Shown one piece after another: positions 53,113 to 63,085 of a stretch of 64,000 nucleotides of DNA. Under the pieces are notes generated by a model that saw nothing but the letters and a program-made list of their open reading frames with translations, was not told where the DNA came from and did no database searches. The DNA is taken from NCBI RefSeq assembly GCF_023634765.1, contig NZ_JAMLFX010000002.1, positions 959,748-1,023,747 on the forward strand, given 5' to 3'. Made by a program: the position numbers and the translations under genes. The stretch comes from Pseudomonas sp. AKS31 (GTDB lineage Bacteria > Pseudomonadota > Gammaproteobacteria > Pseudomonadales > Pseudomonadaceae). How positions within the stretch are numbered: the first letter of the stretch is position 1; each line of letters opens with the position of its first letter.

Positions 53113-56100
53113 TCAGTGGAAATCGCGGCTCTGCACGCGGATGCCGTTGAGCAGCGGGCTGAGGTCGCTCAGGCGGCCGGCGATCAGGTGGCGCACTTCG
53201 CCTTCGCGCTCCCAGCGGCCGTCGACTTTCAGCAGTTGCGAGCCCACCAGCACTTGCCGCTGACGCTCGGCCAGATCCCGCCAGACCACCACGTTGACGT
53301 TGCCGAACTCGTCTTCCAGGGTCACGAAGGTCACGCCACTGGCGGTGCCCGGTCGTTGCCGTCCCGTCACCAGCCCGGCGACGCTCACCGGTCGGCCGTG
53401 TTCGACCTCAAGCAACTCCTGCGAACTGCGGCAGCGCCGGGCCTTGAGTTCAGCGCGCAACAGCGCCAGCGGATGCGGCCCCAACGTGGTGCCGACGGTG
53501 CTGTAATCGGCATGCAGATCCTCGCCAACACTGGGTTTGGGCAGCAGCACTTCCGGCTCTTCCTGACTCGGCAACCCGGCAAACAGGCCCAGCTGTTTCT
53601 GCACCCCGGCCACTTCCCAGCGCGCCCGATGCCGGTGTCCGGCCAAACCGCGCAACGCCCCGGAATCGGCCAGCAACGCCTGCGCCCGACTGTCGAGCGC
53701 CGCCCGCTCGCCCAGATCGGCAACATCGGCAAACGCCCCGCACGCCCGCGCCGCTTCGATGCGCCGGGCATCGTCCTCGCGAAAGCCCTTGATCATCCGC
53801 AGGCCCATGCGTATCGCCGGTTGCGCCGTCGTGGTGGTTTCCAGGCTGCAATCCCAGTCACTGGCGCGCACGTCGACCGGGCGGATCTGCAACTGATGCC
53901 GGCGCGCGTCCTGGAGAATCTGGTCCGGGCTGTAGAAGCCCATCGGCCAGCTATTGATCAACGCACAGGCGAACGCTGCCGGTTCGTGGCATTTGAGCCA
54001 GCAACTGGCGTAAGTCAGCAAGGCAAAACTGGCGGCGTGCGACTCGGGAAAACCGTAGCTGCCGAAGCCTTTGATCTGCTCGAAAATCTGCGCGGCAAAC
54101 TCCGGCGTATAGCCGTTTTTCTTCATGCCGGCGGCCAGGCGCTCCTTGTGCGGCTCCAGTCCGCCGTGGCGTTTCCACGCGGCCATCGAGCGACGCAACT
54201 GATCGGCCTCGCCAGGGCTGTAATCGGCGGCGACGATGGCGATCTGCATCACCTGCTCCTGAAACAGCGGCACACCGAGGGTTCTTTCCAGGACAACCTT
54301 GAGTTCTGGCGACGGGTAGGTTTCCTCTTCCTCTTTGTTTCGGCGGCGCAGATACGGATGGACCATCCCGCCCTGAATCGGCCCCGGGCGGACGATGGCC
54401 ACCTCAATCACCAAGTCGTAGAACTTCGCCGGTTTCAGGCGCGGCAGCATCGACATCTGCGCCCGCGACTCGATCTGGAACACGCCGATGGTGTCGGCGC
54501 GGCTGATCATGTCGTAGGTCGGTTTGTCTTCGGCCGGAATCGTCGCCAGGCTCAGGTCCAGATTGCGATGGCGACGCAGCAGGTCGAAACAGCGACGGAT
54601 GGCACTGAGCATGCCGAGGGCGAGGATATCCACCTTGAGCAGGCCGACCGCATCGAGGTCATCCTTGTCCCACTGAATGATCGTGCGCTCGGCCATGGCG
54701 GCGTTCTCCACCGGCACCAGCGTGTCCAGCGGCTGCTCGGAAATCACAAAACCGCCGGGGTGCTGCGACAGGTGCCGGGGGAAACCGATCAACTGCCCGG
54801 TCAGGCTCAGCACCCGGCGCAGCACCGGACTGTCCGGGTCGAAACCGCCTTCGAGCAAACGCGCGACCGGCGGCGTTTCATCGCTCCAGTGACCGCAGCA
54901 ATCGGCCAGTGCATTGATCTGATCCGGCGGCAGGCCCAAGGCCTTGGCCACGTCGCGCACCGCGCCGGCAGCGTGGTAGGTGCTGACCACCGCCGTCAGC
55001 GCCGCACGACCACGGCCATAACGGCGAAACACATATTGCAGGACTTCTTCGCGGCGTTCGTGCTCGAAATCGACGTCGATGTCCGGCGGTTCATTGCGTT
55101 CCCTGGACATGAAGCGTTCGAACAGCAGCGTGGTGCGGTCCGGGTCGATTTCGGTGATGCCCAAGGCAAAACACACCGCCGAGTTGGCCGCCGAGCCACG
55201 GCCCTGGCACAGAATCTTCTGCTCGCGGGCGAAGCGCACCACGTCATGCACGGTGAGGAAGTAGCTTTCATAACCGAGTTCGGCGATCAGTTGCAGTTCA
55301 TCGTCGATCTGCTTGAGCACTTTGGCTTGCGGCCCTTTTGGCCAGCGCCAGGCGATGCCTTGCTCAGCCAGATGGCGCAACCAGGAACTGGCGCTGTGCC
55401 CCTCAGGCACCAATTCTTTGGGGTATTGATAACGCAACTCGCCCAGATCGAAAGTGCAGCGTCGGGCCAGGCTCACAGACTCATCCAGCAAGGCCTGCGG
55501 ATACAACTCGCGCAACACCTCGACACTGCGCAAATGCCGCTCACCATTGGGGTGCAAGCGTAATCCCGCCTCGGCCACCGGTACGTGATGACGGATCGCG
55601 GTCATGGTGTCCTGCAAGGCACGCCGGCCACGGGCGTGCATGTGCACATCGCCGCTGGCTACCGGCGGAATCTGCAACTCGGCGGCCAGACTCAACAACG
55701 CCGCCAGCCGCTGCTGATCGTCCTGGCCACGATGCAATTGCACCGCCAGCCACAATCGTTCGGCGAAGATCTGCTGCAGCCAACGGCCCTCTTCCACCTG
55801 ATCAAGCGAGTCCGGCACCCACAACACCAGTAACCCCGGCAATGGCTCGGCGAAGTCCTCGCGCAGCACTTGATACTGGCCCTTCTGCGTGCGCCGTCGG
55901 GCGCGGGTGATCAGGCCACACAGCGCCTGATAGCCCGCCAGGTTCTCCACCAGCAGCACCAGTTTCGGGCCGTTTTCGATGCGTACTTCGCTGCCGATGA
56001 CCAGCGGCAACTCCACCGATTTCGCCGCTTGCCAGGCCCGAACGATCCCGGCCAGCGTGCATTCATCGGTAATCGCCAGTGCCTGATAGCCGTGCTTTTT

Positions 56101-56190
56101 CGCCCGTTGAAACAGTTCCAGCGCACTGGACGCACCGCGCTGAAAACTGAAGTTCGACAGGCAGTGCAACTCGGCATAACCGTCGTTCAT
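53113..56190 (-). CDS. dnaE2: Error-prone DNA polymerase DnaE2 (ImuC)
   Basis: 1025-residue C-family DNA polymerase for SOS mutagenesis and lesion bypass, working with ImuA and ImuB. The N-terminal PHP domain starts [20 protein letters not shown]. The polymerase catalytic aspartates are in [20 protein letters not shown] (near residue 390), followed by finger and thumb regions such as [21 protein letters not shown]-terminal OB fold ([14 protein letters not shown]) binds ssDNA. The ATG at 56188-56190 overlaps the imuB stop (ATGA). Length matches DnaE2 rather than DnaE (about 1,170). Expected to be LexA2-regulated with the rest of the cassette. Confidence 0.96.
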   Translation of the reverse strand: MNDGYAELHCLSNFSFQRGASSALELFQRAKKHGYQALAITDECTLAGIVRAWQAAKSVELPLVIGSEVRIENGPKLVLLVENLAGYQALCGLITRARRRTQKGQYQVLREDFAEPLPGLLVLWVPDSLDQVEEGRWLQQIFAERLWLAVQLHRGQDDQQRLAALLSLAAELQIPPVASGDVHMHARGRRALQDTMTAIRHHVPVAEAGLRLHPNGERHLRSVEVLRELYPQALLDESVSLARRCTFDLGELRYQYPKELVPEGHSASSWLRHLAEQGIAWRWPKGPQAKVLKQIDDELQLIAELGYESYFLTVHDVVRFAREQKILCQGRGSAANSAVCFALGITEIDPDRTTLLFERFMSRERNEPPDIDVDFEHERREEVLQYVFRRYGRGRAALTAVVSTYHAAGAVRDVAKALGLPPDQINALADCCGHWSDETPPVARLLEGGFDPDSPVLRRVLSLTGQLIGFPRHLSQHPGGFVISEQPLDTLVPVENAAMAERTIIQWDKDDLDAVGLLKVDILALGMLSAIRRCFDLLRRHRNLDLSLATIPAEDKPTYDMISRADTIGVFQIESRAQMSMLPRLKPAKFYDLVIEVAIVRPGPIQGGMVHPYLRRRNKEEEETYPSPELKVVLERTLGVPLFQEQVMQIAIVAADYSPGEADQLRRSMAAWKRHGGLEPHKERLAAGMKKNGYTPEFAAQIFEQIKGFGSYGFPESHAASFALLTYASCWLKCHEPAAFACALINSWPMGFYSPDQILQDARRHQLQIRPVDVRASDWDCSLETTTTAQPAIRMGLRMIKGFREDDARRIEAARACGAFADVADLGERAALDSRAQALLADSGALRGLAGHRHRARWEVAGVQKQLGLFAGLPSQEEPEVLLPKPSVGEDLHADYSTVGTTLGPHPLALLRAELKARRCRSSQELLEVEHGRPVSVAGLVTGRQRPGTASGVTFVTLEDEFGNVNVVVWRDLAERQRQVLVGSQLLKVDGRWEREGEVRHLIAGRLSDLSPLLNGIRVQSRDFH

Positions 56191-57602
56191 GCAAACCAGC
56201 CCTGCAGCCACAGCGGACCGCCCTCACCCACCGCCCGATAAGCCCAGCCCTGCTGACCGGCGCGGTTCTGGATCAGGTAATAATCGCGGCGCACATCGTC
56301 ACCGTCCCACCAGCCGGACTCGATGCGTTCCGGGCCCATGAGAATTCGCGCCGAACCTTCTGCCACGCTTTGCGGCTCGCCAAGCAACCAGCCTGGACGG
56401 TGCACATTCGGCAAGCCTGCGCAGCGTTGTTTGTCAACGCCGTGCTGCCACGCGCACTCCGGGCGATGATCAGCCTGAAAGCGCAGCCCCTGCACCGCGT
56501 CATCGCCCAAGCGCGCGCGCAGGCGTTCGCGCAACTGCTCCCACGGCAAGGTCTGCTGCGGACGGTCGTCGAACAGTTCCTGAAACTGCGGCACGAAGCT
56601 CGGCAGGTCCTCGGCGCGCAGCCGAAAGCCGCGCACCGGCGCCTCGACCTGCACCTGTTCCAAGCGGCCACGGGCCAGTTCGAAGAGCATCGCCGGATCA
56701 CGTTCGGCGCTGAGCAGCCCGACCTTGATGATGCTGTCCGGCAGCCCGGCATGTTCCAGATGCAAGTCGAAACGCTGCACGCCGCTGTCACGCCCACAGA
56801 GGAATGCCGACAGATCGCCGGTCAAACGCCGTAGCGGGAACAGCAGCGCCTGATGGGATTGCACGTCGAAATTCAGTTCAATGCGCACGTCGAAACGATC
56901 CGGCGGCAAGTAAAACTCAAGCGCCAATGGCCGCGCACCGAACAGGGTGTCGAGGTGTTTGAGCATCTGTGCCTCGAAACGTCGGGCCAGCGCCTGACGC
57001 GGCAGGCTCTGCACCTGACTGAGGTTGCGCAGGCCCATGCGTGATAATGCCGTGGCCACCGCTGGCTCCAGACCGACACGGTCGACCGGCAACTGACCGA
57101 GGTGATGCTGCAAGGCCTCGCCGTCCGGCACCACCAAGCCATCGTAAGCATTGGCCAGCACCCGCGCCGCCACCGGATTGGGTGCGGCAACGATGCGATG
57201 ACGGAAGCCCAGATCGGTCAGTTCCTGGCGCAGTCGTGCTTCGAACTGCGCCCACGAACCGAACAAGCCAAGGCTGGATTCGATTTCGAACACCACGGTG
57301 CGCGGGTAATGCACGCTGACCTGCGCGCTGAAACCGTAGGCCCACGCGGCAAGAAACTGCTGCCAGTGTTCGACCTCGGCGACCTCATAATCAGCCGTGG
57401 TAAAGCCTTTGCTCATGGCTTGCGCAGCGGTCATCGACTGGCCGGGACGCAAACCGAGTTTGCGCGCCGCCGGGTTGACTGCTTGCAGCACCCGGCGCTG
57501 GGCCGGGCCGTTGAGCAGCACCAACGGTTCATCGGGATCGGGACGCTGACGCAGCACGGCGTCGAGGGCCAATTGCGGAAACAGAATACACACCCAGCGC
57601 AT
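56187..57602 (-). CDS. imuB: ImuB, inactive Y-family polymerase-like hub protein
   Basis: 471-residue ImuB. It begins [20 protein letters not shown], where active Y-family polymerases carry DMDAFF, and reads [14 protein letters not shown] where they carry SIDE. The catalytic acids are therefore missing, as is usual for ImuB. It serves as the hub that links the beta clamp, ImuA and DnaE2. I chose the ATG at 57602 because the longer frame to 57704 would overlap imuA deeply and has no similarity. The stop overlaps the dnaE2 start. Confidence 0.95.
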   Translation of the reverse strand: MRWVCILFPQLALDAVLRQRPDPDEPLVLLNGPAQRRVLQAVNPAARKLGLRPGQSMTAAQAMSKGFTTADYEVAEVEHWQQFLAAWAYGFSAQVSVHYPRTVVFEIESSLGLFGSWAQFEARLRQELTDLGFRHRIVAAPNPVAARVLANAYDGLVVPDGEALQHHLGQLPVDRVGLEPAVATALSRMGLRNLSQVQSLPRQALARRFEAQMLKHLDTLFGARPLALEFYLPPDRFDVRIELNFDVQSHQALLFPLRRLTGDLSAFLCGRDSGVQRFDLHLEHAGLPDSIIKVGLLSAERDPAMLFELARGRLEQVQVEAPVRGFRLRAEDLPSFVPQFQELFDDRPQQTLPWEQLRERLRARLGDDAVQGLRFQADHRPECAWQHGVDKQRCAGLPNVHRPGWLLGEPQSVAEGSARILMGPERIESGWWDGDDVRRDYYLIQNRAGQQGWAYRAVGEGGPLWLQGWFA

Positions 57603-57609
57603 GGCGACC

Positions 57610-58227
57610 TCAGTGCCCCACGGTAAAGGCAATCGGCGCCGCACGCGCCAAGCCGCCACGGCACTTGAGGACGCGCAACTGTGCAGGTTTGGCGTCGATG
57701 GCAATACGCAGCGCCGCCGGTGACGGGTTGATCGCTTCGCTCAACGGCCGCCAGGCAAACGCCAGGGTCTGACCGGTTTCCGCCGCCACCTGCAAACGGC
57801 GCAACGCACGATCATCAGCCTTGTGCGGCCAACACAGCACCGCGCCGCAACTGCCCGAACGCAAGCACTGTTCCGCCGCCCACAAGGCATCGCGTTCGCT
57901 GGCCTGGATCACCGACAACTGGCGCAGATCGACCCCGGCGTTTGCCCACGCCTGCGGATACGGCACGAATGGCGGCGCCACCAGCACGATGCGCTCGCCC
58001 GCCGCCGACAACCGCGCCAGCGTCGGCCAGACCAATTGCAGTTCGCCGACACCGGGGCCGGCCAGGAGGATTTCGCTCAACGCCGCTTCCGGCCAGCCAC
58101 CGCTGGGCAGTGCCGCGTCCAGCGCGGCGTGACCGGTCGGTTGTGGACTGGCGGCCGGTGGCGCAGGCCGGCCCTTCCAGACCTGGCCGCCATTGAACAG
58201 CGTGTCCAACGCAACGACGGCGCCCAT
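57610..58227 (-). CDS. imuA: ImuA, RecA-like SOS mutagenesis protein
   Basis: 205-residue protein, also called SulA-like/ImuA. It starts MGAVVALDTLFNGGQVWKGR and contains GHAALDAALPSGGWPEAALSE and the later LVAPPFVPYPQAWANAG, typical of ImuA, which has a degenerate RecA-like fold. It assists ImuB and DnaE2 in error-prone synthesis. It overlaps the lexA2 stop by one base, so the cassette is translated together. Confidence 0.93.
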   Translation of the reverse strand: MGAVVALDTLFNGGQVWKGRPAPPAASPQPTGHAALDAALPSGGWPEAALSEILLAGPGVGELQLVWPTLARLSAAGERIVLVAPPFVPYPQAWANAGVDLRQLSVIQASERDALWAAEQCLRSGSCGAVLCWPHKADDRALRRLQVAAETGQTLAFAWRPLSEAINPSPAALRIAIDAKPAQLRVLKCRGGLARAAPIAFTVGH

Positions 58228-58844
58228 CAGCCTTGCCTCACCAGACCGCAGAACACCCCTTCGATGGCCAGGTCCTGATCGTCGCGCACGACAATCGGCT
58301 GGTACGCCGGGTTGCGCGGCAACAGCCGCACTTCATCGCCCAGCCGTTCGAAGCGTTTGATGGTGACTTCGCCGTCGAGCCGCGCCACGACGATCTGGCC
58401 GTTGAGCGCCTCGGGATTGCGCCGCACGCCGACCAGATCGCCGTCGAGAATGCCGTCCTCGATCATCGAATCGCCCTGCACCCGCAGCATGTAATCGGGC
58501 GTGCGGGAGAACAGCGCCGGGTCGAGCAGCAAGCGGCTATGGATGTCGGCATCGGCGCCAATCGGCGCACCGGCAGCGACGCGGCCGAGCACGGGAATGT
58601 CGAGCAGTTCCGGACGCGCCGGTTGCCCGAGCAGGCGAATGCCCCGGGCCTGATGCGGATTGACCTCGATAAACCCGGCTTCGGTGAGCGCGAGCACGTG
58701 CTTGCGCGCCACGCTGCGCGAGGCAAAACCAAAAGCCTCGCTGATTTCAGCGAGGCTTGGGGGCTGACCGTGTTCGGCGATTCGATCGCGGATAAACGTC
58801 AGGATGGCGGTGCGGCGGGGAGTCAGGTTCGTCATGGAGTACAT
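58227..58844 (-). CDS. lexA2: LexA2, SOS repressor of the mutagenesis cassette
   Basis: 205-residue LexA. The N-terminal winged helix (RRTAILTFIRDRIAEHGQPP, EISEAFGFASRSVARKHVLA) binds DNA. The C-terminal protease has the self-cleavage Ala-Gly (GRVAAGAPIG, residues 91-92), serine in GDSMIEDG (Ser126) and lysine in EVTIKRFE (Lys163). RecA filaments trigger cleavage after DNA damage. It is the second LexA type found with imuA-imuB-dnaE2 in Pseudomonas. Start ATG at 58844 follows AGGAGTACAA; an ATG three codons later (58835) is possible. A perfect palindromic operator overlaps this start, showing autoregulation. Confidence 0.95.
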   Translation of the reverse strand: MYSMTNLTPRRTAILTFIRDRIAEHGQPPSLAEISEAFGFASRSVARKHVLALTEAGFIEVNPHQARGIRLLGQPARPELLDIPVLGRVAAGAPIGADADIHSRLLLDPALFSRTPDYMLRVQGDSMIEDGILDGDLVGVRRNPEALNGQIVVARLDGEVTIKRFERLGDEVRLLPRNPAYQPIVVRDDQDLAIEGVFCGLVRQG

Positions 58845-58853
58845 TTGTACTCC
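58836..58853. promoter_or_regulatory. LexA2 operator GGAGTACA-TT-TGTACTCC overlapping the lexA2 start
   Basis: A perfect 8-bp inverted repeat with a 2-base centre. The core GTAC-N4-GTAC matches the shape reported for LexA2 boxes in Pseudomonas putida (GTAC-N4-GTGC-like) rather than the usual CTGT-N8-ACAG box. It covers the ribosome-binding site and start codon of lexA2, so bound repressor would lie directly over the translation start region. Confidence 0.7.
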
Positions 58854-58898
58854 TGTAGGATTTTCCTGACAAGCGCCGCCAGTCGGCCTGGGCCGACG

Positions 58899-58976
58899 CA
58901 GGAGCTGCCGAAGGCTGCGATCTTTTGATTTTGTTTTTTAGATCAAACGATCGCAGCCTTCGGCAGCGCCTACAGG
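58899..58976. repeat. REP doublet, GGAGCTGCCGAAGGCTGCGATC type
   Basis: CAGGAGCTGCCGAAGGCTGC at the left and GCAGCCTTCGGCAGCGCCTA with CAGG at the right are inverted copies around an AT-rich centre. This is a third REP family in the window. It lies between lexA2 and the divergent eptA gene. A single partial copy (CCGACAGCGCCTACAGG) occurs after metH at about 24701. Confidence 0.85.
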
Positions 58977-59084
58977 AATGGCGTGCAGACTTGTTACAAG
59001 ATGTTTACGAATTTTTTACCAATGTTCTTCTACAGTTACCCGCGCAACCGCGTGGTTTTCCATTTATGTAGAGGAATGTTTGAC

Positions 59085-60743
59085 ATGGCTTTGGGCAACG
59101 GACTGCGTTTACCGTCCATCACTTCTACTCGACTGGTGCTGCTGTTTTCCCTGGCGTTGGTGGCGTTGTACAACCTGGCGACCTGGAAGGCGCTGGGCAC
59201 GCTGATCACCTTGCAAGGCGCGCACAAACTGGCGTTTTTCGCCTCGTTCGGGCTGTTTTTGTGGGCGGCGATCACCCTGTTGCTGACTCTGGTGTCGTTC
59301 CGCTGGACGCTGAAACCGGCCCTCACCGTGGTCGCGCTGCTCTCGGCGTGCGCTGCGTATTTCATGAACGAATACGGCATCACCATCGACACGGTGATGA
59401 TCCAGAACGTCTTCGAAACCAACCCCGCCGAAGCCACCGCGCTGTTCAACGATAAGCTACTGGCTTACGTGCTGCTGCTCGGTGTGTTGCCGGCGGCGTT
59501 GATCTGGCGTTGGCCGGTGAGTTATCGGCCGTTCTTTCGCGGTTTGCTCAACAAAGTGCTGGTGATCATCGCCTGCGTGCTGGTAATTGCCGCTTCAGTG
59601 GGCGCGTTCTATTCGACCTACGCGCCGATCTTTCGCGAAGAAGACAAGCTCACTCACTTCATCAACCCGACCAACTACATCTACGCGATCAGCAAGTACA
59701 CCCAGCAACGCCTGGGCATCAAAAAGCAATTCGTGGTGCAGGCCATCGGCGAAGACGCGGTGATGAGCGCCAACGTTGCCAGCCGCGAAAAGAAATCGCT
59801 GATGGTGTTTGTGGTCGGTGAAACCGCCCGCGCCGATCACTTTTCGCTGAACGGTTATGAGCGCGAGACCAATCCGGAACTGAGCAGACTCGACATCCTC
59901 AATTTCACCCACGTGCATTCCTGCGGCACATCGACAGCGGTCTCGGTGCCGTGCATGTTCTCGAAGTTCCGGCGTGAGGATTACAGCGACAAGAAAGGCA
60001 AAACCTACGAAGGCCTGCTCGACATCCTCCAGCGTGCCGGCGTGCAAGTGCTGTGGCTGGACAACAACAGCGACTGCAAAGGCACCTGCCTGCGCGTGCC
60101 ACATCGCGATATTTCCAGGCATCAGCCGGGGCCGTTCTGCGACGGCAACAACTGCCTCGACGAAGCGCTGTTGCAAGACCTGCAAAGCTACATCGACAGC
60201 CTCAAGGGCCACGCGATCATTGTCCTGCACGCCGACGGCAGTCACGGCCCGGAATACTACGAACGCTATCCAAAAGACATGGAGCGCTTCAAACCGATCT
60301 GCCACACCAATCAGTTGGGCAGTTGCAGCCGCGATGAACTGGTGAACGTGTACGACAACACGATTCTCTACACCGATCATTTCCTCGCCAAGGTCATCGA
60401 ACTGCTCAAGCGCAATCAGGACTCACTGGACACCTCGATGGTGTATGTCTCCGACCACGGCGAATCGTTGGGCGAGAACGGTTTGTACCTGCACGCGGCG
60501 CCGTATGCGCTGGCACCTGAAGCGCAGACCCATGTGCCAATGGTGATGTGGTTCGGCAATGGCACGCTGGCCAGCGAAGGGATTGATCGAGGGTGTCTAC
60601 AGGGCAAGACCGGGCAGGCAGATCTGAGCCATGACAACCTGTTCCACTCGGTGCTGGGGTTGTTTGAGGTGAAGACGTCGCTGTATCAACCGGGGCTGGA
60701 TATTTTTCATGGCTGCCGGCCGGCGATGACGGCTGCGCAATAA
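59085..60743 (+). CDS. eptA: EptA-type phosphoethanolamine-lipid A transferase
   Basis: 552-residue inner-membrane enzyme that transfers phosphoethanolamine to lipid A and lowers sensitivity to cationic peptides such as polymyxin. About five N-terminal membrane helices (RLVLLFSLALVALYNLA, KLAFFASFGLFLWAAITLLL, PALTVVALLSACAAYF) precede a periplasmic sulfatase-like domain. This domain has the zinc-ligand glutamate in VVGETARADHFS, the nucleophile threonine in HSCGTSTAVSVPC, several cysteines for disulfides (DCKGTC, FCDGNNC), and VSDHGESLGENG. Start: I chose the ATG at 59085 with GAGGA 9 bases upstream; an ATG at 59076 is also possible. Longer in-frame starts are rejected. Confidence 0.93.
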   Translation: MALGNGLRLPSITSTRLVLLFSLALVALYNLATWKALGTLITLQGAHKLAFFASFGLFLWAAITLLLTLVSFRWTLKPALTVVALLSACAAYFMNEYGITIDTVMIQNVFETNPAEATALFNDKLLAYVLLLGVLPAALIWRWPVSYRPFFRGLLNKVLVIIACVLVIAASVGAFYSTYAPIFREEDKLTHFINPTNYIYAISKYTQQRLGIKKQFVVQAIGEDAVMSANVASREKKSLMVFVVGETARADHFSLNGYERETNPELSRLDILNFTHVHSCGTSTAVSVPCMFSKFRREDYSDKKGKTYEGLLDILQRAGVQVLWLDNNSDCKGTCLRVPHRDISRHQPGPFCDGNNCLDEALLQDLQSYIDSLKGHAIIVLHADGSHGPEYYERYPKDMERFKPICHTNQLGSCSRDELVNVYDNTILYTDHFLAKVIELLKRNQDSLDTSMVYVSDHGESLGENGLYLHAAPYALAPEAQTHVPMVMWFGNGTLASEGIDRGCLQGKTGQADLSHDNLFHSVLGLFEVKTSLYQPGLDIFHGCRPAMTAAQ

Positions 60744-60790
60744 CCCGCAGACACTGCAAAACCCTGTGGGGACGGTGTACGCATGGAGGA

Positions 60791-61759
60791 TCAGTGGCGT
60801 TTGAGGATTTGATCCATGACCCAGTCAGTCTTGAGCGCTTGCTCGGCGACGGCGGGATGTTGTGAATCACCAAGAATATGCGCATTCATGCCCTGCACGT
60901 GATGCCACTGAATGTGCTCGTGATGGGGGATTTCCAGGCTGAGGTGCTCATCGGCATGCAACTGCACGGGATGCTCATCGAATACGGAAAAACTGATCCG
61001 TCCGAGGCTGCCAATGATCTCGACCCGATCCTCACGCCGATCCGCGACAAAACTCCAGCAGCCCATGCCCAGCGCCCCGGAGGCAAACCGCCAACTGGCG
61101 CTGACCGCATCTTCCGCTGCATATAAACCGGCCTGACGCGCAGTGAATCCGGCGACCTCGACAATGTCACCGAGCAAATACTGGAACAGGTCAAAGCCAT
61201 GACTGGCCAGATCGGCAAAATAACCGCCACCGGCCACCGCCGGATCGGTGCGCCAATTGTCGCGACCGTCCAGATCCGCCGACGAAGGCGCTTTGGTCAG
61301 CGTCCAGCTCAAGTGCCGCACCTCGCCAATGCGCCCCTCCTCCAGCCATTGCCGCACCTGCGCAAAACGCGGCAATGAACGGCGGTAGTAGGAAACGAAC
61401 AAGTGCAAACCAGCCTCGGCGAAGGCCTGCTGCATCTCGCGGCTTTGCCCGGCATTCAGTGCCATGGGTTTTTCCACGCAGCAATGCTTGCCGGCGGCGG
61501 CGACTTTCAGGCTGTAGGCGTGATGGCTGTCGGGTGGCGTGGCGATGTACACCGCGTCCACCTCGGGATCGTTGATCAGCGCATCGACGTCGGTGTAGAC
61601 CCGCTCGATGCCGTGGCGCGCGGCGTAGTCGGTCACGGCTTCGAGGCGTCGGCCCATCACCGCCACCAACGCCGAACCGGGCGCCTTGTAGAAGGCCGGG
61701 CCGCTCTTGCGCTCGGCGACGCTGCCACAACCGATCATGCCCCAGCGCACCACGTTCAT
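60791..61759 (-). CDS. Gfo/Idh/MocA-family oxidoreductase
   Basis: 322-residue NAD(P)-dependent sugar or cyclitol dehydrogenase-like protein. The Rossmann N-terminus reads MNVVRWGMIGCGSVAERKSG, and the family motif with the catalytic lysine is GKHCCVEKPMALN (EKP). The C-terminal domain contains GGGYFADLASHGFDLFQYLL, with the active-site histidine in SHG. The substrate is unknown. It begins 9 bp after the DyP peroxidase stop and is probably co-transcribed with it. Confidence 0.9.
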   Translation of the reverse strand: MNVVRWGMIGCGSVAERKSGPAFYKAPGSALVAVMGRRLEAVTDYAARHGIERVYTDVDALINDPEVDAVYIATPPDSHHAYSLKVAAAGKHCCVEKPMALNAGQSREMQQAFAEAGLHLFVSYYRRSLPRFAQVRQWLEEGRIGEVRHLSWTLTKAPSSADLDGRDNWRTDPAVAGGGYFADLASHGFDLFQYLLGDIVEVAGFTARQAGLYAAEDAVSASWRFASGALGMGCWSFVADRREDRVEIIGSLGRISFSVFDEHPVQLHADEHLSLEIPHHEHIQWHHVQGMNAHILGDSQHPAVAEQALKTDWVMDQILKRH

Positions 61760-61768
61760 GCTCAGTCC

Positions 61769-62656
61769 TCAGCCGATGCGCAAGGCGCGCAGATCGAGGT
61801 GGCCGTCCTTCAGCGGCGGGCACCAGTAGTAGCCGCCAGTGATTGGGCGGCTGATGCGATAGAGGCCATCGGGGATGCCGTCTTCCAGACCGCTCATGCG
61901 CCGCAGTTGCGCTTCGAAGGCATCCAGCGAGAAACCGAAGGCGAGGAACATCAAACCGGCGCGATCACCTTCGATCCACGGCATCGAGCGCCGCACGACG
62001 AACGCTTCCGGCGCAAAACTTTCCTGCGCGGTGCGTTTGACGTGGGCGGAGACCGGCGCATCGTCGATCTCTTCGTTGTCGCTGAGGCGACGGCCCATGA
62101 TGTTGTCTTTGTCCTCGGCGGACAGTTTGTGGAAACCCTTGAGGTCGTGCTGCCACTGCTGGATCGCGGCGAAGCTGCCACCGACCATGCCGTCAGCGCC
62201 TGCACTTTGCAGGGCGGCGGCGATGGCGGCTTCGTCGTGCGGGTTTTCGGTGCCGTCTTCGTAGCCGGTCAGGTCGTGCCCGTCCTTGTGGCGGAAGGCT
62301 TCCTGCATCTCGACCAGTCGCAGGGCCGGGGCCAGTGCGGCTTCGAGGGCGTGGCAACGGTTGAGCAGTTCACCACGGTCGACGCCGTGCAACCAGACCC
62401 ACAGCGCGTGCTGGGTCGACGGGTTCTCGACGCCAACGCCGGTCAGTGCCGGGAAGCTGCGCAGGCCGTCAATCTGCACGTTGAGAGCCTTGACCAGGGA
62501 TTCACCAAAACCGACGACTGCCGACTTGCCGTCCACCTGATTCAGCAGGTTGTCGAGCGCCTGCGGCAGGGCTTCAACCGACTCAAGGGCGAAAAACAGG
62601 TGACGTGCTTGCGCAGGAACGGGGGTGGCGAGAATGCCCGGCTGGTAGTAACTCAT
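61769..62656 (-). CDS. DyP-type haem peroxidase
   Basis: 295-residue dye-decolorising peroxidase. The hallmark GxxDG motif is GYEDGTENP (distal aspartate), the proximal histidine is expected in APVSAHVKRT, and a conserved arginine lies in FVVRRSMPWIEGD. The C-terminal LMFLAFGFSLDAFEAQLRRM is also typical. It oxidises bulky substrates using hydrogen peroxide; some relatives are loaded into encapsulins, though no encapsulin gene is adjacent. The ATG at 62656 has AAGGAG upstream. Confidence 0.93.
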   Translation of the reverse strand: MSYYQPGILATPVPAQARHLFFALESVEALPQALDNLLNQVDGKSAVVGFGESLVKALNVQIDGLRSFPALTGVGVENPSTQHALWVWLHGVDRGELLNRCHALEAALAPALRLVEMQEAFRHKDGHDLTGYEDGTENPHDEAAIAAALQSAGADGMVGGSFAAIQQWQHDLKGFHKLSAEDKDNIMGRRLSDNEEIDDAPVSAHVKRTAQESFAPEAFVVRRSMPWIEGDRAGLMFLAFGFSLDAFEAQLRRMSGLEDGIPDGLYRISRPITGGYYWCPPLKDGHLDLRALRIG

Positions 62657-62730
62657 GTGAACTCCTTGGGAAAGTGCGCGGGAGTTTACCTGTGGCCGGA
62701 GGATTTGTGTGGGTTTGGATGGAAGTCAAA

Positions 62731-63085
62731 AGCCCCTCACCCTAGCCCTCTCCCGGAGGGAGAGGGAACTGATTGGGGGATGCTGTGGAGATACGCCGAC
62801 TTGAAAGTGCTGTACCGAATCCATAATCGACAACATGACGAAAGACACTTCGGTCGGCCCCAATCTCTCAAGTCCATAATCGACGCGTCGATGTAACTCG
62901 CAAGACACCTCCGTCGGCTCCCTATCCCTCCGGGAGAGGGCTGGGGTGAGGGGATAATAGAGGTAAGACACCGACCTGAACGTTTAGCTGTGAATCCATA
63001 ATCGACAAAAATCTTTCAGGTCGATGTTTGACAAAAGACACCGCGGTCGGCCCCCTCTCCCTCTGGGAGAGGGTTGGCGTCGTGA
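62731..63085. repeat. Composite palindromic repeat, copies 3 and 4 (clustered)
   Basis: The cluster begins with CCCCTCACCCTAGCCCTCTC and its inverted GAGGGAGAGGG. It continues with CGCCGACTTGAAAG, three copies of an (AA/G)TCCATAATCGAC motif (about 62818, 62872 and 62993), three CGGTCGGC or CCGTCGGC links, the right-end GGGAGAGGGCTGGGGTGAGG (62932-62954), and a further end CCCTCTCCCTCTGGGAGAGG (63052-63071). These modules match copies 1 and 2. It fills the 359-bp gap between the DyP gene and the AraC gene, and its last end lies inside the AraC reading frame. Confidence 0.78.

Noticed and set aside
53098..55563. 821-codon plus-strand frame opposite dnaE2
   Set aside because: Antisense shadow; DnaE2 catalytic motifs are intact on the minus strand.
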